Shown here: positions 1-13,445 of the stretch, piece by piece
How positions within the stretch are numbered: the first letter of the stretch is position 1
Layout of the letters: every line of letters starts with the position of its first letter
Assembly: GCF_030867145.1 (NCBI RefSeq)
Contig: NC_134440.1
Span: forward strand, 8,618,001 to 8,682,000
Origin: Opisthocomus hoazin
Taxonomy: Eukaryota > Chordata > Aves > Opisthocomiformes > Opisthocomidae
Direction of reading: 5' to 3'
DNA length: 64,000 bases
The notes under the pieces: generated by a model
What the model was told of the DNA's origin: nothing
Databases searched by the model: none
Seen by the model: only the letters and a program-made list of their open reading frames with translations
Program-made: the position numbers and the translations under genes

Positions 1-760
1 AAATCTGTTACACACATTAAGCTTCAAGAGAGAAACGAAGAGGGTTAAGACATTTCATTATTGGCTCTCGAGAGGGTACATTAAACAATCAATTTGTGCT
101 GTTCTTGTGAATTTTTTTTTCCTGGTCTCTTCCCTTTCTCCCCTCTGTCTTCATTACCTTCATGGCCATTAGTCAGAGCGGCTGAACTTGGGAGGCTGGC
201 CTTTAGGAGAGGGCTGCCAGTTAATGATTAGTAAAAAGCACCTATCTGCCATTATCTGATGTGCTGAGCATATTCTAGAGCTCTGAAGCTCCTTTCTAAA
301 AGAAGTTGAAAGATTCAGTGTGGGAGTCTGGTCTGCAGGGGCCTGACAACAAAGCCGTGCGCTGTGGGCAGGTGATCCCACCATGCAGTACATGACTGGG
401 TCGAGTTGCTTCAGTGCTTAGTCCTCTCTTGCTTTTGGTCGGTAGGAGGCCTTGCTGGGCAGACTAAGCAGACAGAGCTACCATAGTTTCCAGCAGAACT
501 GTAAAAATGTCCTTGCTGCCCTTAAAAAAAGTTGCTGCGGGCTGACAGTGCAAAGAGAAAGCTCCATGTAGTGCTAGAATGAAAATGCTAGGCCACCACC
601 TCACACGTGCCAATTTCTGGAGCAGAGCAAGAATTGAAGAGGATAACTGCAGTCCTCATTCTGCCCATGTGTAGTGCCCCAAGCCCTAGGACTGAAGTCA
701 CTTACTCAGCTGGGTGCCTGATCTCTGTCTTGTTTTGCTTCTTCCCTCTTCTCGCTGCAG
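1..760 (+). other. REXO1 upstream intron, incomplete
   Basis: No exon, RNA gene or recognisable repeat is seen. The acceptor of the first visible REXO1 exon (pyrimidine tract and GCAG at 757-760) ends it. I searched for the preceding exon known in mammals (encoding an AVNTLKKLRGL-like stretch) and found no convincing match, so it lies before base 1. Confidence 0.6.
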
Positions 761-3700
761 AGACAAGTAACAAGAAAGTGGTGTCCCATGAAGCTGTGCT
801 GGGAGGGAAGCTTGCTGCTAAGACAAGCTTTACTCTAAACCGGTCAGGGAGCTTGAGAGCAGAGGATTTAACAGGTAAGACCCCGCTCCTGCGAGGCTGT
901 GACCCGTAAATAATAGCTGGACGTAGAACGCTGTGACTGGGGAGAGCAGGATCTTGCTGATGCGTGAAGTGCTGTGATGTATCTGCGGGCCAGTGTTATG
1001 AGTTGTTACCTAACTGCAGTGCCGGGCTGCAGAGTTGCTCAATGAACGGTTCGCCACTCTGATCAGCGCTTTCCTGACTTCCCCACTTTGGGCTGGGAGT
1101 TCACTGATGTAGTCTGCGTGGCTTTGATGTAGCATCAGGAACTGTTCAGAGCTGCCTCTTGTGTTTTGGGTATTGCCGACTTTGGGGCTTTTATTTCTGG
1201 ATTTTACTTCAACTTTCTTGCCCTGAAGCAGTACTTTACAATGTGCCTGTCGGATTAAAAGGCAAACTTACAAATATCTCCATCTGCTCTGCAGGGCTCA
1301 TTTTCACGTTTACGAATGTCATAGTAAGGTCATATCGTAGCCAAAGGATTGTGCCACAAGCATTATTCGTTTTGGCTCAGATCGGTTATGGGTATTTTGG
1401 TTGCCAAGAGATGTAGGCAAATTGTTGAGGAGATCAGAGAAGAGACGGGGAGGCCACAGAGCAGAAGGAATTGACATGGAGAAAGCTTAAAAGAGCCTGT
1501 ATAGCTCAGCTAAGCAACATCAAAGGGTGCACTGCAATATTGGAAGGGTTTAACGTAGCAGCGAAAGAAGAGATATTGAGCAGAGTGCAAGAAGTTATAA
1601 TTATGCTGTGAAATGAAACGAGCAGCCTGGAATCAACAGCAAGAAGAAAGCTTCAGATAATGAATTTTTTAGCTAGCTGTGGGTGGCCTTTGAGGGGTAT
1701 TCTCTGGGCTGTGTTGCAAATTATCAGTTAAAGCATTTGAAACATTAAGATGGGAGAAGTCTCACACTGGTAATAAAAAGGGCTGAAGATGGGCGCTTTG
1801 GAGGAATTCTGTTTCAGCTGTGTTTTCCAGACTGAATACTGGTTGTTGAAGAGGTTAAAAATCACCTTGTGCACCAATGATGAGAGTTTTAAAAATACTG
1901 CCCTGGCACCTATTTCCCTGTCAATCCTGAACAAAGGCAGTGGAAGCAATTTTAGAATAGTGGGAGTCCCTGCCGGGAGGCTTGATAAAGCAAAAAATAG
2001 TGAGAGAAACAGCCCCTCCTTAAGTGATCTGGCTTCAGCATTGTCTTTGTGTGCAGGAGCTGCCTTGTACCGGCGACTAAAGGAATATCTCATGACTGAG
2101 GAGCAGCTCAAGGAAAATGGTTACCCAATGCCTCACCCAGAGAAGCCCGGCCGTGCTGTCCTCTTCACTGCAGAGGAGAAGAAAACGCTTGACTGTAAGC
2201 TCTGCTGGCTTTTTCATTCTGTGAGGTTTGCTAGATACGTTACAACTGGAGATGCCTGTCCTGCTTGCAGCTGGTCTTTTTGCACAAAGATGTTCTTCAT
2301 CTCAGCATGGAGCCGCTTGCTTCTCTTGTGATGGGTCTCCTTGGCTGTGACCCCTGTCTCTGCAGGCCGGCTGGTCAAGGAGGAGAGGATTGTGTCCGTA
2401 GAAGTCTGCTGCCTTTCTAGAGGACGACTTTCTTGAGCTTGCCTGTCACAAGACTGATTTTTTGACACAAGGTTTATAGTTTGGGGCTTGTGGGGCTGTG
2501 AGGCCGAGTGAGGTTTCTAATTGCTGCCAACAAACATGCATTGGTCGGGTTGTCTCCCTGGACGAGCTGCCTTCGGCCGCCCCCTGCGAGGGCGTGTGTT
2601 TTGCACTTGCTCACTCAGAGCAGGTTTTGACTCCAACTTTGCTGTGCTAACCTGGAGGCTCTCTGCTGCTATTGCAAGGGAAATGGTTGGAGAGAGGCTC
2701 CTGTTCAGCATCTGGTGAACCTGAACCTCACCCCTTCGAGGGGAAGGACTTCTTTGTGTCTTTGTGCAGGTGAACTGCTGTTATGGTGGGATGCTGACCA
2801 ACATTGGGCCAGGCTGGTTTTGCAGTGGGTCATGCCTGGCTGGTTTGGATTGCCCAGTTTTCTGCTTGATCTCTTGATAGTGCGGGACCAAGCAGTTCCC
2901 GAAAGCCCTTTTTGCAGCTGGACGAAGTGATCCCTCAGGTTTCCTCAGGACAGGGTGGAGTCCTCCTCTGCCTGAATTTTCTGAACTCCAGTAGAAGGAT
3001 TTACGCTTCTCAGAGACTGATTAGAGCAGGGCTGTGATGCAGCAGGGGTAAAACACATACTTAGGACATACTTTGAGGTGCCTTGCCACACTCCTCTGAG
3101 CATCTCTTCGGAGAGACCTTGCTGAAGTGTACTAAGTGCTCATTCATGTTAACACCTTGTGTCTACATTTGTCCTGCGGTTGCTGAAGCAACCTCTACAA
3201 AAGCTCTCCTGCGTTAACACTGTCAGGTACTGTATTTGTTAGAGCCCTTTTCTCCAGTTAACCAGCCAGCTCCTATATACAATGCTGATATCATGTTCTT
3301 GGTTCTGTTTCTGTAGTTTGTTGCAGGGTCTTTGAATTTGTTCTGATTTAATGAAATCTATTGCTAGTCTGTTAATGCTGCTGCCATGGTCAGTGGACAG
3401 AAATGGTCTGGACTGGTGTTACGTATAGCTGAGAACATACTAGCAGGTTAAATGCTCACACTAGAACTCGGGGAACAGCATGGAGATCAGAAGCACGGCA
3501 GTCAGCTCCTTTACTGTGTTTTTTTGTGTCTCCCTTCTCTGAATTGTGGGCAGTACAAGCACAGACGACAGGAGGCAGAAGTCCGTAATCAGCCCCTGAG
3601 CGGGCCAGGCTGTGCTGTAAGCATTCCCGTTTTTAGATGCTGGAGAACCCTTACAGAAAAGCTGTGCTGAGGAAGAACTCGAATGTCATTTGGAAGTGAC

Positions 3701-6700
3701 AAGGCACAGATCCCCTGGAAACCAGGCTTTGTTAGCTCTGATGTCCAAAGAATGACTTATTTATCCTGTTTCTTAAAATAACTGTGTTAAGAGTACAACG
3801 CAGTGTGCTGTGGCAGGAGAAACAATGCAGCAAATGTTGATGTGAACTGTGTTGGAGCTGACGTTGCGCACCAAAAACACTAGGGAGTCTTATGTTTGCC
3901 TCTGAAAAATGTCTGGGGGGGCAAATGCTACAGGGCTGTGTTTTTAGAGGGATTGCCGTGTCTTTGTGGGAGTTTGAAACAACATTTGGAACCCTTTTTA
4001 AGAGGAAAAGTTGTCTGGCCGGTGTTTGGGGCTTCAGTGATTCTGACTGACTTGTGCTTTGGCCAAGTTTGACAGGTGGAGGATTTCTAGTGACCTGACT
4101 CTTGCTTCTCTCTTCTCTTAAAGCCTCCTGCAGGATTTGTTGTCGCTGCGGCACTGAGTACATGGTCTCAGCCTCTGGCAGCTGCATTCGCAAAGAGGAG
4201 TGTGTCCATCACTGGGGAAGGCTACGCAAGCAGAGAGGTATAGCTCTCCATACAGGGCTTATTCACATGCTAGCTGCGTTCTAGCTCCGAACATAGGAAT
4301 CTACCTCGGGTTTGAGTTGCTGTGGAACACTTTGTGGCTTTGGGGGCTTGTCACGCTCGCAGGTTGTGACAGTTCCTGGTTTTGGCACTGGGTGGCCCTG
4401 CTGCTGCTGAAATAGGCTTGCAGAGAGCTGCTGGAGAGTTGTGGTACGGACCCAAAAACGTGACGCTGGGGCTGGAGCAGAGTTTGTTCATCTTTCAGTT
4501 TAAAAAATGTCAAAGAAGGAACAAACTTTCCTGTGCCTTTTGAAAAAAATCAGTCTTTTTAGGGGGCTGGCTTGGGAGCACTAGGCATCTGTCACTGCGC
4601 AGGAGAGTCTACTGGTCTCCTTCACTGGAGATACTCAAGACCCGCCTGGACGCAGTGCTGTGCAGCCTGCTCTGGGTGACCCTGCTTCGGCAGGGGTTTG
4701 GGCTGGGTGACCCACAGAGGTCCCTGCCAACCCCTACCATTCTGTGATTCTGTGATTCTGTGTCTTGGATGAATTTATTCGCAGCCTGACACTAACCTAG
4801 TTTGAGCTCTGCTGTGGTTTTCCATCAAAGCATCCTGGTGGCTTCTGGAGTTTGTCTGGCTGAGTATGAGAGACTTAAACTCTTTAGATTGCTGCGTGCG
4901 AATCCGTACTTATTTTTCCCATTTGTTTGACACATTATTGTTGCTGTGCTCCTTCAGGATGTCTCTGCATGCGAGAGCTAAAGTTTAGGTCTCTCATTAA
5001 CAGGACTCTTCTCTTTGACTCTTATCTTTTGCTCTTTCAGTGCCAGGTGGATGGGAAACTCATTATAGCTGCTGCTCAGGAGCTGTGGGTTCACCAGGCT
5101 GCCAGGTTGCTAAAGTAAGTTATTGAGCAACACCTTTTTATTCTCGGTGACATTTCTTCTCTGCTTACAGTGGTGATGGCTGTGTAATTGTTGCTTGAGC
5201 CTTGAGAAGAATGGTGGCTTCCCTTAAGGAGGGAAAACAAGTACTGCTTAAATATCTTTTGCTATGCAAAGGTAGGAAAATTCAGTGTTTGGCAGGAAGG
5301 AGGAGACTCAACTGTCTGGAGTGAGGTGGTTTCATTTGCTGCAAGTAAATGCTGGTGGATTAAGCTGCCCAGCAAAAGCTCAGATACAGACTTCTTTAGG
5401 GAAACAGGGAAGAAGTGAGAAACAAGGAATTTCATTTTAAGGAGCAGGGTCAGGGCCTCTACAACAGTGATCCAAAACCTTTTTCCCATTTTTTTCCTTT
5501 CCCGGATGCCTGTGCTAAGGTAACTTTATGCTGTAGGCCAAATCTTTTCTTGGTTTTCTGTTTACTGCGTGCTCTTTGTTGTATTAAGGGGAGGAACCTT
5601 CCCAAGGAGCCTGCTGTAACTCATAAATACTCCTTCTCTTAAGGAGAGAGAAAGGGGAAGGGATCCCAGCACTAGAAAGCAGAATAAAATACCTGCTCAG
5701 AGATGGAGGTTTGGCCCTTTGATAGACCTGGACGCTGTTTGGGATACCTTTGCACAGGTGCTTGCTTCTTTTTTTTTCCCTTAGGCAACAGGAGAGTTGG
5801 CTTCCCAGCCTGGCATCACTGGCCCTCTCGAACCATTGACTGAAGGGAGCAATCCGCCTGTTGCCTCTCCCTCAGGTCTCCGCGGATGCTCCTCGCACTT
5901 GTTTCAATGGCATTTTTATATTTGGCAGCTGCCACACAAGGGGGAGAAGCGGAATAAAGAACCAAGTGAGAGGGGATCTGTAAGGGCCATGTCCGGTGAA
6001 AGGGGCTCCTGCAGCTTACAGGGCACAAGACATCTGCTTGTCCCCTGTTTGAAAGACCTCAGGCGATACAGGGCCAGCAAGGCTGGCTGTGGGTCCTGGA
6101 GGGGCTTGTGCCCTGCTTGGTCTGGCCAGAAGCTAGAGCTGGGAAGTGAGTTCTAGGGCAGAATTCAAGGCTTGTCAAAACGGGAAGAATTGTCTGTATG
6201 GACGGAAAAAAAAGCTAAAAAGCCTAAAAAAAAAAAAAGCTGCCCTGCACAGTCTGATGCATGGGTGGGATCAGGCAGGCTGCTACTTCTCCTGTTTCTT
6301 TTTCATGTGAAATTAGGATCTCTCTTTAATCAGTGTTCCAAAAAACATCCAGCAGGGAAGTCTGCAGAAATTGATGGGGCTATAAAAACATGACTTCTCT
6401 GCATGTTTTTGCGTGGCTGTTGTATACGATAAAACCTCATGGCCTTTTAAGAAACATACAATCTCGCTAATAGCCTCTTACTCAATGAAGCATGCCGCCA
6501 GTGCTCCAGGGCTCAGGCATCCTTGCGCATCTGCCTCCTAGTTGTTGTGCTGCTACAGATCACCATGGTCTGCCTTTCTTGGTTTTCTCATCCAAACGAG
6601 GGAGTTTCACAGCATCCTTTGCTAGATTTAAGGCTGGAGTCCACAGCCCGCTGAGGATGTGCAAGGAGATATTGGGATGTTCGGTCTACTGGGGAGCACA

Positions 6701-9700
6701 GTATCTTTCAGCTTTGAAGGAGGGCATTGAAAACAGCAAGCTCTTGTAGTAAGAAACTGGTCTAAGTGACTGGATCTGTAGCTGCTTGGAAAAAAACATG
6801 TCTGTGTCTTTTGCTTCCAAATGCATTTGGGATGTGCCCGTCTGGATTCTGTTGCAGTTGGCCGGCGTGGCAGGGGATGGCAGGATGGAGCTGTGCTGGT
6901 AGCTGCCGCTCCCCAGGAGCGGAGGAGTCTGGAGCTGATGTTCTTTGTGATAGCTGAGTCTGCTTCTTGCTCTGGTCTGAAAGGCAGAAGCAACTTCTCT
7001 GCCCTCCTCTCGGCAAGGAAGAATTGGACAGTTGCAGAACATCAACTAGTGTAGACAAACACCTAATTTTTTTTTTTTCTTTCCTTCACTGCCCAGTTAT
7101 CACTGCCTCTTGTATTACAGAGGGAAGGAAGGGATCAAGCTGCAAGGGAGAGAAGCGTTTACTATCTGTTGGCCTGGTAATCTGCTCTACCCATTTCTTC
7201 AGCAAAACAGTCAGATCACGGGCAGAAGTGCAGAATGGACAAGTGTGGCCTCTTGCTTCTGGGAAGGGATGAAAAATGCAACCTTTGAGCAGTGCTGGCT
7301 TTGGATACAGGGAGAAATTGGACTCAGTGATGGCCCAGCTACCCCGTTAACTTCAAATGATGCAGTTCTCTGTACTCTGGCTGTACCTGCAGTAATAACC
7401 GGTCCAGGAAAATCCACAAATCCTTGCTCTGGTTATCTCGCTGCTTACAGGTTTCAGGTTTACAAAGTGCTTCGGTTCCTCATGTCTCCAGCATTTCTAT
7501 CCTGAGACAAAGAAGCACAGTTTGTAGGGTGGGATCTGTGAGAAGCACGATAAAGGAGGCTGTATGCAGGCTGCTGTGATTGTGCAGAAATACACTGAGA
7601 TTTAGGGATACACAAAACTTGAACAAAACAGAAAACCCCACTGGAGAATAAGGGAGAGAGAGTGTCACCGCTGGGTGCGGTGCCGCAGTTTAATTTGACC
7701 TAAAGCCATGTTAGTGGGTAAAAGAGCAGTCGCAGCCTCTGCCCTGCCCTCGATTACGTGTTCCTGCTTCCCACCGGTGCAGTGGTGCAGGTAACTGGAC
7801 CAGCGCAATCATCCAGTTCAAAACTCCCCCTGCAAAGGTGGCCTTCAGGCTGATCAGGCAGGGTGGCATTTGTGGCTGTGGAGGAGAGGGGAGTGGGAGT
7901 GCCTGTTGCAACAGCAGCTTAGTGTTGCATTGGCTTAAGCCACTTGTGAAATCACTCCCTGAGTTTCACTGGTAGCTTGAGGAGCTCTTCTGAGCGGGAT
8001 CATTTTGACCCAAGAACTTTATCTTGGGATAATGAGGAGTGGTTGGAAATACTCTCCATTTATTGCCACAAGGGCTGGTAGGCCGTAGCTCCTGTTTGTC
8101 TGCAAACTGAGTGGTGTTGGAATACAGTGGCTTTTACCTGTAGGCACACACTGACATTTTCTGGTACTTCGTTACACCGGAGTTTCTCACGCCATCTGTG
8201 GTGACCTGACGGCAATGCTCCAACGGGGATGTCAGGGATTAGAGTCCTGCACCCAGGCATGTCTCAGCCGCAAGCTAAACCAGGAGCCAGCATCTGGAGT
8301 TAAATCAGTGTAAGACCTCATTGTGACCTTCTCTGGGTAATTCTGCTCCAAGTTGAAAGTTGAAAGCTACTTGTCCCTAGATGTGTGATGCGTTGCTCCC
8401 ACATGAGCTGGCAATGTGATGCCACTAGCCCTGATCTTGCTTTGGAATTGGGGTTGCACATGGCCACATTTGCTGTTGTGGTGACCTTCTCAGACTGACT
8501 GGTAGGCAAAACTTATTCCTCATTAACCTTTAGAAATGATAAAAAAAAATTCTTTTTGTTTAAATGGGAGGTTCTATTGAAGCCGACTTTTTGTATTCTT
8601 CTTCCTATGGTCTACAATTGTCCCTGGTTTTTTTCTTTCCTTTAAGCAACATGTCCATGATGGGCGAAAGGAGAGCCTAGATGGCTTTGTGAAGACTTTC
8701 GAGAAGTTGCCTACGACTGATGGCTACCCTGGAATCTACGCCTTAGACTGTGAAATGGTGGGTCCCTAACCACAGGGGCAACGCACAAGCAAAATAAAGC
8801 TTTTTGAGGAAGGCTGAGGGTGCGATAGAAGGGACTGCAGGAAAATGGTTTCCCTACCATCGTTCCTTTCTGTTGTGGACTCTAAATCAGATTGGTCTTG
8901 TACATTTAAATTAGCTCTTGTTAATTAGTTTTGGCAATGTATGCTTCATTTGTGGACTACATGCACCCTTGAAAAGCTTTGGCTGATATTGAGCAGTGTT
9001 TGCTGCCTGGCCGTGCTACACAAGACGTGCTGCATTTTAGGAGCTGCAGCACTTTGGTGAATGGCTCCATGGACACCGTGCTGTGGTCGCATGCACGTGT
9101 CTTCATGTCTGCTCTGTTGCTTGCAGTGCTACACGAAGCAAGGACTGGAGCTGACAAGAGTAACTGTGATTAACTCTGACCTGAAAGTGGTATACGACAC
9201 CTTCGTCAAACCGGACACCAAGGTGGTGGACTATAACACCAGGTAAGGACCGCCTTCCTTGGGTCAGAACCAGGAACTCGGGGGAATGGCTGGGAGCACT
9301 TGTTAACTCCATTGACCACCATTTCCTAATGGCTGGACGCTTTGGGCCTTAAGGTGTTCCTTTAGTGAAGGAAGCCCTCCTTTCTGCTCTTGCTCTGCAG
9401 ATTCTCAGGTGTGACAGAAGAAGACCTGGAGAACACTAGTATCACCCTGCGGGATGTCCAAGCCGTCCTACTGAACATGTTCAGTGCAGATACCATATTG
9501 ATAGGGCACAGCTTGGAAAGTGACTTATTTGCACTAAAGGTAACTTGCATGTCTTGTGTTGACATCTCTGTCTGGTTCTTTCCCGCCGTGGTGTGTGTTA
9601 CATGTCTCCTTTAAATTTAGGAAGTGTTTCTTTCCAAGAACCAGGAGGACACAGTAGATCTGTCTTGTCTTTGAGCCAGTGGGAAGTTGTCTGTGGTGGA

Positions 9701-12700
9701 AGAGCAAGGGTGTGGGTCGTGTGTGTCACTCATGGTGTCACCCTGGTTTTTGGTGACTGGTGCTGCCCAGGGTGACAGACGTCTCTAGAGGTGACTGGGG
9801 AGGGTGAATGGGGCAGGGATGGTTGGAAGGACTGATATCAAATCAGTTGCCTTTCAGCCCTGTCCGTATAGTCAAGAGTCCTCTGTTAGTGTCAGGATCC
9901 TTTGACTGGATTGAAGATGTGCTCAGCCAGGGTCAGGGCACAAACAGGGAGGCTCTGGGGTCCCCTGTGCCCTCTGGATCTCCACAGTAACTATTTCATG
10001 AAATCATTAAGGTTGGAAAAGACCTCTAAGATCATCAAGTCTAACCATCAACCCATCACCCCCATGCCTGCTAAATCATGCCCTGAAGTGCCACATCTAC
10101 ACGTTTTTTGAACCCCTCCAGGGATGGGGACTCCACCGCTGCCCTGGGCAGCCTGGGCCAATGCTTTACAACTCTTCCATTAAAGAAATTTTTCCTAATA
10201 TCCATTCTAAACCTCCCCTGACACAATATTTTAGACACAGGACAAGCATCTTCGTTATCTCTGCCACTGGCGATAATTCTCATGGTTTCCCTGCTAACGT
10301 TCAAATGTCTGTTTTCTCTGAGTGAAGTTCTCTGCCTGGTTTGCTGTGATTTGTGGTGTGACTTTGATCAAGCTATTTTGACCTTTCATCTGTCCTGTTT
10401 CCTGCCTGGCCCTAGTCAGTGTAGCCTGCACATCTCCCAACCGTCTCCGCTGTCCTGCGAGGGAGGGCTGTCCTCTCCTTCCACTCTGAACATAGATCCC
10501 CGGGGGCTTGTCCAGGGTCACCAAGAAAGCGTGCAGCAGGCAGGAGCTGAGTCTTTCGTCTGTGTTCACAAGCCAGAACTTCCTCCAGCCGTTCTTTATC
10601 GTGCAGCTTCTTTGATGAAGAAGCTGTGGCTGCCAGCTCACAGCGGTGGTTTGGAAGCAGGAGGTTTTAATGCCTGCAAAGCGCTTTACCTCTCCGTGGC
10701 ACCCTTTATCCCAGCCTCTCACAGAGTTCATCATCATCATAAAAAAATTATTTACAGTTTTATCAGCACAAGACGACCGCGTCGGCCTCTTACAGGCATG
10801 ATTTTCTCTTAGCATCGCAGGCACTGCCAAGAGAACAAACCCGAGAGCAATACAGCAGCGTGTGACAGGCAGTGGCATGTCAAGTCGTAATGTCTGAAGG
10901 CTGTGGCAGTAAAGTCGACATCTCGCTAATGGCCATGGCAAGCTCCAAATGGTGATAGCATTTCAATTTTTATTTAAAGCTATATTACGCTGTTTCCTCA
11001 GTCTTCCTGATCTACATAAGTAATTATCATTGTGCCTGGGTGGGTGCCAAACTTGACTGCAGTCGAGGAGAGATGATCCATAATGTTGGCAGTTTTATAC
11101 TCCAAAGAGCGTAGCAGGTTGTTTCTGTTAAACTGCAGCTGTTCGCAGGCATTTACGGAGCTGGGCTATGAAAGTATTAACGACGAAGTTACGGGTTGTC
11201 ACGCAACATTAGCTGGTGCCTAGGAAGAGTTGAGGCAGATGAGGAGACTGGATTATCAGGGTCCCGTCTGAGTCGTCCCGTGTCGAGCCGTACAGAGCTG
11301 TCTTTTGGTCAGGCATACAGGTTTATCTCTTAGACCTCACATTTTCCTCCTGTAGTCGTGGTGGGGGACTGCCTTCATCCACCTTGCTTTAGCTCTCACT
11401 GAACACATATTCTTGGCAACAGAGGATTAATCTCGTCTTCACCTGAGAGTAATAAATCAGTATTCAAAAAAAGCCAGCTTACCCTTTGTTTATGGGCTCT
11501 GTCAGATGTGCAGAGTAGGTAGCATGTTGACCTGTTCAGCATCTTCAGTTCCTCCAGCATGACAACACTTCATACCTGGAGGACAGCAAACCTCTTGCCT
11601 CTCCTGTGTGCCCAGGCACTTTGACTCAAACGTGGGCCTGGCCAGGGCCGCCCTCCCACCCACTCTGTAGTTCCTTCTTCCCAGAAGTACCAGATCTCCT
11701 TGTCCTACTTCATCCTTGCAAAGCCGGTGCTGGTTAAAAACTTCCTCTTGACTCACTGTTGACAGACTGGAGGTTCTCAGGTTTGCACCTGGAAGGTCAG
11801 GCCTTTTTTTGTAGAACCAGTGTGATGTGCAATGGGTTTTGTACGGTTTTCACTTGAACATCCTTCCCGCTTCAGTCCGTGTCTTGGGCAGCAGTTGAAA
11901 GGCTGTTAGCAGCTTTGTGGGGTCAGCTGGTTCCTTGGCTTAGTCTCTCATTGCGAAAGCCACTCTCGGAGGTGCGCCAGCTTCTCCAGGCCAGGGTATT
12001 AAGGATTGACCCATCCTGTCGTTGGAGGTACACAAACTGGATCAGCCCTGAATTTCTGCTGCTTTGAATGTCCAAGGTAGGCAGGGCTTTGAGGGCAGGT
12101 GTGTTGGCTGGCAGAGCACTGGAAAGCCTGCATGCACGCACCCTTGAAGGGGGAGTCATCTTTGAGTCAGCCAGAGCCTCTTGCAAGACTGGTTGGGTTG
12201 GAGCTTGGCAATCTCCTTCTCTGGAGATATTCCAGACCCGCCTGGACGCGGTCCTTTGCAGCCTGCTCTGGGTGACCCTGCTTCGGCAGGAGGTTGGACT
12301 AGATGACCTACAGAGGTCCCTGCCGACCCCTACCATTCTGTGCTTCTGTGATAGCATTACACAGAGCCTGAGGGGCTGACCGGAAGATTGCTTTAGCATG
12401 GTTAATCCTGAGGAGCGTCCGTCCCTATGGGAGAGGGAAAATAACCGTGTCTGTCTCCTGCTCCCTCCCTCCAGCTTATCCATGGCACAGTGGTGGACAC
12501 CGCGATCGTCTTTCCCCACCGGCTGGGTTTGCCTTACAAGCGGGCTCTCCGGACGCTGATGGCAGACTACCTCAAGCGCATCATCCAGGACAATGGTGAG
12601 GCCAAGGAGGAGCTGAGGCTGAGGGTCTCGTGTCCCGTCCCACCTGGATGTGGGCTCCTTCGGCCTGCCTTCCTCCGCTCTCCCCACACCCCATCCTCTT

Positions 12701-13389
12701 GCGCCTGATCTTTTTTTCCTGCGTAGTGTCTGGCAGTGGCTGTGAATGGGCCAACACATGAAGTCTCTGCCACAGAGAGTTTCAGTTTGAACCCTGTTCT
12801 GAGGGCCAGCAGCGCTTGCTTCTTCCCTCTCTGTACTAAGGGGGGACCAGAGAAGTGGTATGAGAAGGCCAGAGGCAGCTTTATTAAGGCTGTGCCCTCC
12901 CTCCTGTCTTTGGCAAACCGGGACTGACCTGTTTGAAGCGTGGCATGTTCCTTTCTGTCTTCCCTGAGCATGTTGTAGACATACAGCTGGGGAAACCGAG
13001 GCCTCTCTGAGCAGCTACTCCATAGCCTGAGGGCCTACAGGCTAGCAGGACTTCAGCCGTTAACTTAAGTCCAGCAAAAAATGTGGAAATTCTTCTACTT
13101 TAAATCCATCACGGGGGTTCATGGTGACTGAGGTGCACCAGTGGCTGCTGTGGCAGAGGGCAGTGAGCAGCTGGGCCAGCAGTGTCGGGCAGGACCGCGT
13201 CTGGGGAAGCCTTCCTCTGTGCTTTGTGCCGTGCCCCCGGGCAGCGGAGGGGCTGCCGGGGCCGAGGTGGTAACAGCCATCCTTGTCTTTCTGTCCCCAG
13301 TCGAAGGGCACGACTCCAGCGAGGATGCCAGAGCTTGCATGGAGCTGATGGTCTGGAAGATCAAAGAAGATGCTAAAGTGAAACGATGA
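761..13389 (+). CDS. REXO1: REXO1, RNA exonuclease 1 homolog, 3' part (last nine coding exons)
   Basis: Nine exons with AG/GT borders join in one frame: 761-874, 2057-2194, 4124-4237, 5041-5114, 8647-8757, 9127-9242, 9401-9539, 12475-12595 and 13301-13389 (TGA 13387-13389). They give about 337 C-terminal residues. The first exon begins with the last two bases of a codon, so the long N-terminal part lies before the window. Visible landmarks are [19 protein letters not shown], then a Cys-rich module, then [14 protein letters not shown] and a final HxxxxD, the signature of a DEDDh 3'-5' exonuclease. The C-terminus (EDAKVKR) matches the known end of vertebrate REXO1 (EDAKTKR in human, from memory). 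REXO1 is a nuclear protein that binds transcription elongation factor Elongin A; its exonuclease role is inferred from the fold. Next gene downstream is ATP8B3, as in mammals. Confidence 0.96.
4124..5114 (+). CDS. REXO1: REXO1 Cys/His-rich module (exons 4124-4237 and 5041-5114)
   Basis: These two exons encode the segment reading [12 protein letters not shown], a short Ser/Gly stretch, [14 protein letters not shown], then [12 protein letters not shown] and GCQVAK. The clustered cysteines and the HHWG block form a zinc-finger-like module that always precedes the exonuclease domain in the REXO1/REXO5-type family. Metal binding is inferred from the Cys/His spacing, not shown. Splice phases: 4124 completes a codon left open by one base at 2194, 4237 leaves one base, and 5114 ends in phase 0. 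Confidence 0.9.
4610..4763 (+). mobile_element. CR1 LINE fragment, 3' end
   Basis: Carries the typical CR1 3' segment (GGAGATACTCAAGACCCGCC, GGTGACCCTGCTTCGGCAGG, AGGTCCCTGCCAACCCCTAC) and ends in three ATTCTGTG units, the CR1 tail. Lies in a REXO1 intron. Confidence 0.9.
8647..13389 (+). CDS. REXO1: REXO1 DEDDh exonuclease domain (five exons)
   Basis: All catalytic residues of the DEDDh family are visible. The first Asp and Glu are in ALDCEM (GAC 8746-8748, GAA 8752-8754). The second Asp is in IGHSLESD (GAC 9522-9524). The His and last Asp are in EGHDSSED (CAC 13309-13311, GAT 13324-13326), with the usual five-residue spacing. The domain should therefore be an active, two-metal-ion 3'-5' RNA exonuclease. 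The exons are 8647-8757, 9127-9242, 9401-9539, 12475-12595 and 13301-13389; every junction is in phase and no stop interrupts the frame. Sequence between the motifs ([37 protein letters not shown]) is near identical to other vertebrates. Confidence 0.95.
9996..10262 (-). mobile_element. CR1 LINE fragment, reversed
   Basis: Reads as the complement of a CR1 3' region: AATCATTAAGGTTGGAAAAG, then CCTCCAGGGATGGGGACTCC, GGGCAGCCTGGGCCAATGC and AAATTTTTCCTAATATCC. Older and more diverged than the other copies. In the REXO1 intron 9539-12475. Confidence 0.88.
12204..12352 (+). mobile_element. CR1 LINE fragment, 3' end
   Basis: Contains TGGAGATATTCCAGACCCGC, GGTGACCCTGCTTCGGCAGG and GACCTACAGAGGTCCCTGCC, ending in CCATTCTGTGCTTCTGTGAT. 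It lies about 120 bases before a REXO1 exon. Confidence 0.9.
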
Positions 13390-13439
13390 CTTGCGCTTTC
13401 TCTCTCTCCTCTTCCTCCTCCACCTCTTTGAAGCAGTGC

Positions 13440-13445
13440 AATAAA
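13440..13445 (+). terminator. Proximal polyadenylation signal, REXO1
   Basis: A canonical AATAAA lies 51 bases after the REXO1 stop. The sequence just downstream is only weakly GT-rich, so its use is uncertain; a stronger site is found at 15989. Confidence 0.5.

Noticed and set aside
10294..10941. 215-residue open frame on the - strand in a REXO1 intron
   Set aside because: No recognisable domain, no homology I can recall, and an opposite-strand frame of similar length.
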